From Rudaeicoccus suwonensis (lineage in GTDB: Bacteria > Actinomycetota > Actinomycetes > Actinomycetales > Dermatophilaceae), in the NCBI RefSeq assembly GCF_007829035.1, contig NZ_VIVQ01000001.1, forward strand, positions 1,302,001-1,366,000: a stretch of 64,000 nucleotides of DNA, given 5' to 3'. The notes under the pieces are model-generated. The model did no database searches. It saw only the letters and a list, made by a program, of their open reading frames with translations, and was not told where the DNA came from. Within the stretch, counting starts at the first letter, position 1. The number at the start of each line of letters is the position of its first letter. Position numbers and translations under genes: made by a program. This document shows positions 57,455 through 64,000 of this stretch, in pieces.

Positions 57455-58549
57455 GTGTCAGGACCGAATACGTCATACGACCCTGTGGAGGTCGCCGCCT
57501 TGGATCCCGCTCAGCTCGACCAGGCCGTGCAGGACGCGCTGAGCGCCATCGCCGCTGCCGGCACCCTCGATGAGCTCAAGGCCGTCCGGATCGCCCACCA
57601 GGGTGACAAGAGCGCACTGGCCCTGGCCAACCGCGAGATCGGTGCGCTGCCACCGTCGGCGAAGGCGGAGGCCGGCAAGCGCGTCGGTCAGGCTCGCGGA
57701 CAGGTGGGTGCCGCACTCAAGACGCGCCAGGCGGAGTTGGAGGCCGAGCGCGACGAGCGGATCCTGGTCGAAGAGGCCGTCGACGTCACCATGGTCCCGG
57801 GCCGGCGGCCGCTTGGCCGACGTCACCCCAACGAACTCATGGCGCAACGCATCGCCGACATCCTGGTCGGCATGGGGTGGGAGATCGCCGAGGGCCCCGA
57901 GGTCGAGGCGGAGTGGTTCAACTTCGACGCACTGAACTTCGACATCGACCACCCGGCCCGCCAGATGCAGGACACCTTCTACGTCGAACCTGCCGACGGG
58001 GGACTGGTGCTGCGCACGCACACCTCGCCGGTGCAGGCGCGCTCGCTGCTCGAGCGTGGTGTGCCGCTGTACATCGGGTGCATCGGTCGCGCTTACCGCA
58101 CCGACGAGCTCGATGCGACGCACATGCCGGCATTCCACCAGATTGAGGGGCTCGCCGTCGACGAGGGCATCACGATGGCCAATCTGAAAGGCACCCTGGA
58201 CCGTCTGGCGACCGAGTTGTTCGGTGACGGCATCACGACGCGACTGCGCCCGTCGTTCTTCCCGTTCACCGAGCCGTCCGCGGAGATGGACCTGCGCTGC
58301 TTTGTATGCCGCGGCGCCGATCCGGACTGCCGCACGTGTTCCGGCACGGGCTGGATCGAGTGGGGCGGTTGCGGGATGGTCAACCGGAATGTGTTGTCCG
58401 CGTGCGGGATCGACCCCGACCGTTACACCGGTTTCGCGTTCGGGATGGGTGTCGACCGTGCACTGATGTTCCGCACCGGTGTCGCGGACATGCGCGAAAT
58501 CATCGAGGGAGACGTGCGCTTCAACGCGCAGTTCGGGATGGAGATCTGA
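57455..58549 (+). CDS. pheS: phenylalanyl-tRNA synthetase alpha subunit
   Basis: 364-aa catalytic subunit, class II. The N-terminal coiled coil (about 20-100) is followed by motif 2 (RTHTSPVQARSLLE, IGRAYRTDELDATH, FHQIEGLAVD) and motif 3 (GFAFGMGVDRALMFR). A cysteine-rich loop, CFVCRGADPDCRTCSGTGW, near residue 285 looks zinc-binding, as in many actinobacterial PheS. TAGACT (57441-57446) lies eight bases before the GTG without a ribosome site, so the mRNA is probably leaderless. Its stop overlaps pheT by one base. Confidence 0.96.
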   Translation: MSGPNTSYDPVEVAALDPAQLDQAVQDALSAIAAAGTLDELKAVRIAHQGDKSALALANREIGALPPSAKAEAGKRVGQARGQVGAALKTRQAELEAERDERILVEEAVDVTMVPGRRPLGRRHPNELMAQRIADILVGMGWEIAEGPEVEAEWFNFDALNFDIDHPARQMQDTFYVEPADGGLVLRTHTSPVQARSLLERGVPLYIGCIGRAYRTDELDATHMPAFHQIEGLAVDEGITMANLKGTLDRLATELFGDGITTRLRPSFFPFTEPSAEMDLRCFVCRGADPDCRTCSGTGWIEWGGCGMVNRNVLSACGIDPDRYTGFAFGMGVDRALMFRTGVADMREIIEGDVRFNAQFGMEI

Positions 58550-61077
58550 TGCGGGTTCCGTTGGACTGGCTGGGAGAGTATGTCGAACTCCCTTCTGGCA
58601 CAAGCGGTCTCGACGTTGCCGCCGCGCTGGTCAAGGTCGGCCTGGAGGAAGAGGGCCTGCACGGCCGTGAGATCACCGGCCCGCTGGTCGTCGGTCGGGT
58701 GCTGACCCGCGAGCCCGAGCCGCAGAAGAACGGCAAGACGATCAACTGGTGCTCGGTCGACGTCGGCGCGGCCAATGGCACCGGCGAGCCTCAGGGAATT
58801 GTCTGCGGTGCGCACAACTTCGAGGTCGGCGACCTGGTCGTCGTCGTGCTGCCGGGGGCCGAGCTGCCGGGAGGCTTCGCCATCGCCGCCCGCAAGACGT
58901 ACGGTCACGTGTCGGCCGGAATGATCTGTGCCGCGGACGAGCTCGGACTGCCCGATGACGGCTCCGGCGGCATCATCCGGCTTGCGGATCTTTTCGAGGG
59001 TGCCGATCTCGAGCCGGGTCAGGACGCCATACCGCTGCTCGGTCTTGATCGGGAGACGATCGAGATCAACGTGACCCCGGACCGCGGTTACTGTTTCTCG
59101 CTGCGTGGTGTCGCACGCGAGTACTCTCACGCCACCGGAGCGGTGTTCACCGATCCGGTTGCGGCGCTTGCAGATTCGGCACCGGCGGCGACGGAAGGCG
59201 GCTTCGCCGTGCGCGTGTCCGACGACGCGCCGCTGCGTGGCCGGGTCGGTTGCGACCGGTTCGTCGCTCGCATCGTGCGCGGTATCGACGTCTCCGCACC
59301 GACGCCTGCGTGGATGGCGACCCGGTTGACCGAAGCCGGAATGCGTCCGATCTCGTTGCCGGTCGACATCACTAACTACGCCATGCTCGCCCTCGGGCAG
59401 CCCTTGCACGCCTACGACCTGGCCACGCTGACCGCGCCGATCGTGGTGCGACGTGCTGCGCCGGGCGAGAAGCTGAAGACCCTCGACGGTGTGGAGCGCG
59501 ATCTGTTCGCCGAGGACCTGTTGATCACCGACGGGTCGGGCCGTGGCCTGGGCATCGCCGGTGTGATGGGCGGCTTCGACTCAGAGATCACCGCGTCGAC
59601 GACCGACGTGCTCATCGAGGGCGCCCACTTCGACCCGACGACGATCGCGCGGTCCGCGCGCCGGCACAAGCTGCCGTCGGAGGCCTCGCGCCGTTTCGAG
59701 CGTGGCGTCGACCCGCAGCTGGCCCCGGCCGCCGTGCAACTCGTCGTCGACCTGCTGGTGACGTATGCCGGTGGCACCGTCGACGCCGAGGTCACCGATG
59801 TCGACGCCACGGTCGCGGCGGCCACCATCGAGTTCGACCCGGCACTGGCGACCCGGCTGATCGGAGTGGAGTACTCCGCAGCTGAGGTGTCGTCGGTGCT
59901 GACACAGGTCGGCTGCGAGATCGTCGAGCGCGACGGGCTGCTGGTCGTGTCACCGCCGTCGTGGCGACCCGACATCACGACAGGTCCGGATCTGGTCGAG
60001 GAGGTGGCCCGCATCAAGGGCTACGACCAGATCCCCTCCATTCTGCCGACGCCGCCGGGTGGTCGCGGACTTACGCACGCCCAGCAGGTTCGCCGGATCC
60101 TCACCGATCTGCTTGCAGCGCAAGGACTTTCCGAGATCTGGTCGGCACCCTTCGTCAGCGACGACCGCCACGCCGCGCTCGGTTATCCGGTGGAGGCAGC
60201 CAGGGCACGCACCGTCCGACTCGCCAATCCGCTCAACGAGGAACTGCCGCTCATGCGGATCAGCGTGATCTCGACGATGGTCGACGCGCTGAAGCGCAAC
60301 ATCGCACGTGGCATCAAGGATGTCGCGCTGTTCGAGCAGGGGCTGGTCGTCGCGCTCGAGGGTCCGCAACTGTCGGCTCCGACCTCGCCGGTCGGCGTAC
60401 GGCCCGCGCCGGAACTTCTGGACCGCATCCGGGCTGCTGTCCCTGCGCAACCCCGGCACCTGGGGATCCTCATCTCGGGTGAGGCCGAGCACAGTGGTTG
60501 GTGGGGCAAGGGCCGCGCCGCCGACTGCAGCGACGCGATCGCCCTTGTCCGCGCGCTGGGCGAAGCGCTCGCCGTGCCGCTCACGGTGGCGGCTGATCAT
60601 GAGATGCCGTTCCACCCTGGCCGGTGCGCGCAGTTCACTCTGGCGGACGGCACGCTGGTCGGTCATGCGGGGGAATTGCATCCCAAGGTCGTGTCCGCGC
60701 TCGGACTGCCGGCCCGCACGATCGGCGCGGAGGTCGACATCGACGTCCTGGCCGCGGCGAGCGAGTCAGCGGTGACCGCACAGCCGATCGCCAACCTGCC
60801 ACTGGCCGGCAGCGACGTCGCGCTGGTGGTCGATGCCGGGGTGACGGCTGCGGCCGTCGAGGCTGCCTTGCGGTCGGGCGCCGGTGATCTGCTGGAATCC
60901 ATCACGCTGTTCGACGCCTACACCGGAGACCAGGCCGGTGACGGCAAGAAGTCGTTGGCCTATCGGATGGGCTTCCGGTCCGCAGATCGCACACTGACGA
61001 CGGACGAGGTCAATTCTGCGCGCGATGCCGCCGTCGCAGCAGCAGCCAAGGCGACCGGCGCAGTCCAACGGACCTGA
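58549..61077 (+). CDS. pheT: phenylalanyl-tRNA synthetase beta subunit
   Basis: 842-aa subunit of the alpha2-beta2 enzyme. Order of domains: the B1 core (MRVPLDWLGEYVELP) with an OB-fold tRNA-binding domain (about 40-155, GVVCGAHNF-type motif as IVCGAHNFEVGD). Next come B3/B4 editing (ISLPVDITNYAMLALGQPLHAYD, GVMGGFDSEIT, SEASRRFERGVD), B5, the catalytic-like core and the C-terminal FDX-ACB domain (LFDAYTGDQAGDGKKSLAYRMGF). The ATG overlaps the pheS stop (TGATG). Confidence 0.97.
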   Translation: MRVPLDWLGEYVELPSGTSGLDVAAALVKVGLEEEGLHGREITGPLVVGRVLTREPEPQKNGKTINWCSVDVGAANGTGEPQGIVCGAHNFEVGDLVVVVLPGAELPGGFAIAARKTYGHVSAGMICAADELGLPDDGSGGIIRLADLFEGADLEPGQDAIPLLGLDRETIEINVTPDRGYCFSLRGVAREYSHATGAVFTDPVAALADSAPAATEGGFAVRVSDDAPLRGRVGCDRFVARIVRGIDVSAPTPAWMATRLTEAGMRPISLPVDITNYAMLALGQPLHAYDLATLTAPIVVRRAAPGEKLKTLDGVERDLFAEDLLITDGSGRGLGIAGVMGGFDSEITASTTDVLIEGAHFDPTTIARSARRHKLPSEASRRFERGVDPQLAPAAVQLVVDLLVTYAGGTVDAEVTDVDATVAAATIEFDPALATRLIGVEYSAAEVSSVLTQVGCEIVERDGLLVVSPPSWRPDITTGPDLVEEVARIKGYDQIPSILPTPPGGRGLTHAQQVRRILTDLLAAQGLSEIWSAPFVSDDRHAALGYPVEAARARTVRLANPLNEELPLMRISVISTMVDALKRNIARGIKDVALFEQGLVVALEGPQLSAPTSPVGVRPAPELLDRIRAAVPAQPRHLGILISGEAEHSGWWGKGRAADCSDAIALVRALGEALAVPLTVAADHEMPFHPGRCAQFTLADGTLVGHAGELHPKVVSALGLPARTIGAEVDIDVLAAASESAVTAQPIANLPLAGSDVALVVDAGVTAAAVEAALRSGAGDLLESITLFDAYTGDQAGDGKKSLAYRMGFRSADRTLTTDEVNSARDAAVAAAAKATGAVQRT

Positions 61078-61086
61078 CAGATCTGA

Positions 61087-63311
<2,225 letters not shown>

Positions 63312-63315
<4 letters not shown>

Positions 63316-64000
63316 GCACACGCACCCACTCCGACCTGGCGACGGCCGCGGGCAAAGCCGCAACCCTTGTCGAGGCGTTGCCGTGGCTGCAGCGTTTCAA
63401 GGACGCCCTCGTCGTGGTGAAGTACGGCGGCAATGCGATGACCGACGACCGCCTGAAAGCAGCGTTTGCCGAGGATGTCGCCTTCCTGCGGTATGCCGGT
63501 CTGCGACCGGTGGTCGTGCACGGTGGCGGACCGCAGATCCAGGCGATGCTCGACCGGCTCGGCATCGCCTCGACGTTCAAAGGCGGCCTGCGGGTCACCA
63601 CTCCGGAGGCGATGGACGTCGTGCGCATGGTGCTCACCGGACAGGTGTCCCGCGAGCTCGTCGGACTGATCAACCAGCACGGAGCGCTCGCGGTCGGTCT
63701 CTCCGGCGAGGATGCCGCCTTGTTCGGCGCACGCCGCCGCGGCGCTGTCGTCGACGGTGAGCCGGTCGACATCGGTCTCGTCGGCGACGTCGTGGCGGTG
63801 AACCCGGCCGCGGTGGAGGACCTGCTGGCGGCCGGCCGCATCCCGGTCGTGTCGTCGATCGCGCCCGATCTCGACATCGACGGACAGGTGCTCAACGTCA
63901 ACGCCGACACCGCCGCAGCCGCCCTGGCCCAGGCGCTCGGTGCCTCCAAACTCGTCGTCCTGACCGACGTCGAGGGCATCTACGCCAACTGGCCGGATCG
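63312..64000 (+). CDS. argB: acetylglutamate kinase, 5' part (cut by window)
   Basis: The first 229 codons of a roughly 300-residue kinase phosphorylating N-acetylglutamate. Visible are [10 protein letters not shown] (phosphate loop lysine), [32 protein letters not shown] and [32 protein letters not shown]. The window ends inside the ATP-binding part. ATGA overlap with argJ; argD/argF would be expected beyond the edge. Confidence 0.96.

Overview
The window is a contiguous stretch of a high-GC Gram-positive chromosome. It looks like an actinobacterium of the order Micrococcales, possibly Dermacoccaceae-like (family-level placement is inference). Supporting signs are the GlnE/GlnA2 pair, a PriA-type HisA with no trpF nearby, an actinobacterial gene order (DUF3052, ahpE, nif3-like, zinc-ribbon protein, RNase H/phosphatase, then panB, glnA2, glnE), many GTG starts, many 4-nt ATGA/GTGA overlaps and many apparently leaderless genes. 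It is mostly ordinary core chromosome. No prophage, CRISPR array or intact mobile element was seen.

Layout. 1-7266: a urate and glyoxylate catabolic cluster. Leftward are a DUF6986 aldolase-like gene, hydroxypyruvate isomerase and tartronate semialdehyde reductase (cut by the window edge). Rightward are an IclR regulator, uraD, uraH, uricase and an NCS2 permease. ATTCC-N7-GGAAT palindromes sit at each promoter region and look like the regulator's operators. 7279-13867: DUF3052, AhpE, tRNA-Val, Nif3-like, zinc-ribbon coiled coil, RNase H/phosphatase, rhodanese, metZ and an ion-transporter-family permease. 13864-20292: yaaA, RNase P RNA, a beta-helix protein, guaB1, an MBL-fold hydrolase, a tiny iron-box gene and a FemXAB-like transferase. 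20293-27663: ppgK, map, two MFS exporters, a small AraC/VOC/DUF4037 group and panB.

27828-34621: a secreted M6 metalloprotease, then glnA2-glnE, which are coupled by a GTGA overlap. 34765-40580: hisD-hisC-hisB-unknown-hisH-priA-sseB, nearly all coupled, for histidine biosynthesis. 40567-43255: a leftward membrane protein, patatin and acyltransferase set, probably lipid-related. 43296-46131: amidase plus NCS1 permease. 46288-50486: lpdA, DUF952, a patch of insertion-sequence debris and palindromes, and catalase. 50723-54737: VOC protein, MFS, YcaQ-like glycosylase and a secreted trypsin-like protease.

54738-61077: infC (non-canonical AUC start, long leader with an attenuator-like hairpin), rpmI, rplT, a TrmH methyltransferase, pheS and pheT. 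61130-64000: argC-argJ-argB under a perfect 18-bp inverted repeat that covers the -10 box and the start codon; argB runs off the window. The observations most worth following are the urate regulon operators with the unassigned DUF6986 enzyme, the DtxR/IdeR-boxed leaderless four-cysteine mini-protein, the palindrome-rich patch at 48140-48870, and a frame-independent excess of TATGCCG/CGGCATA across the whole window.
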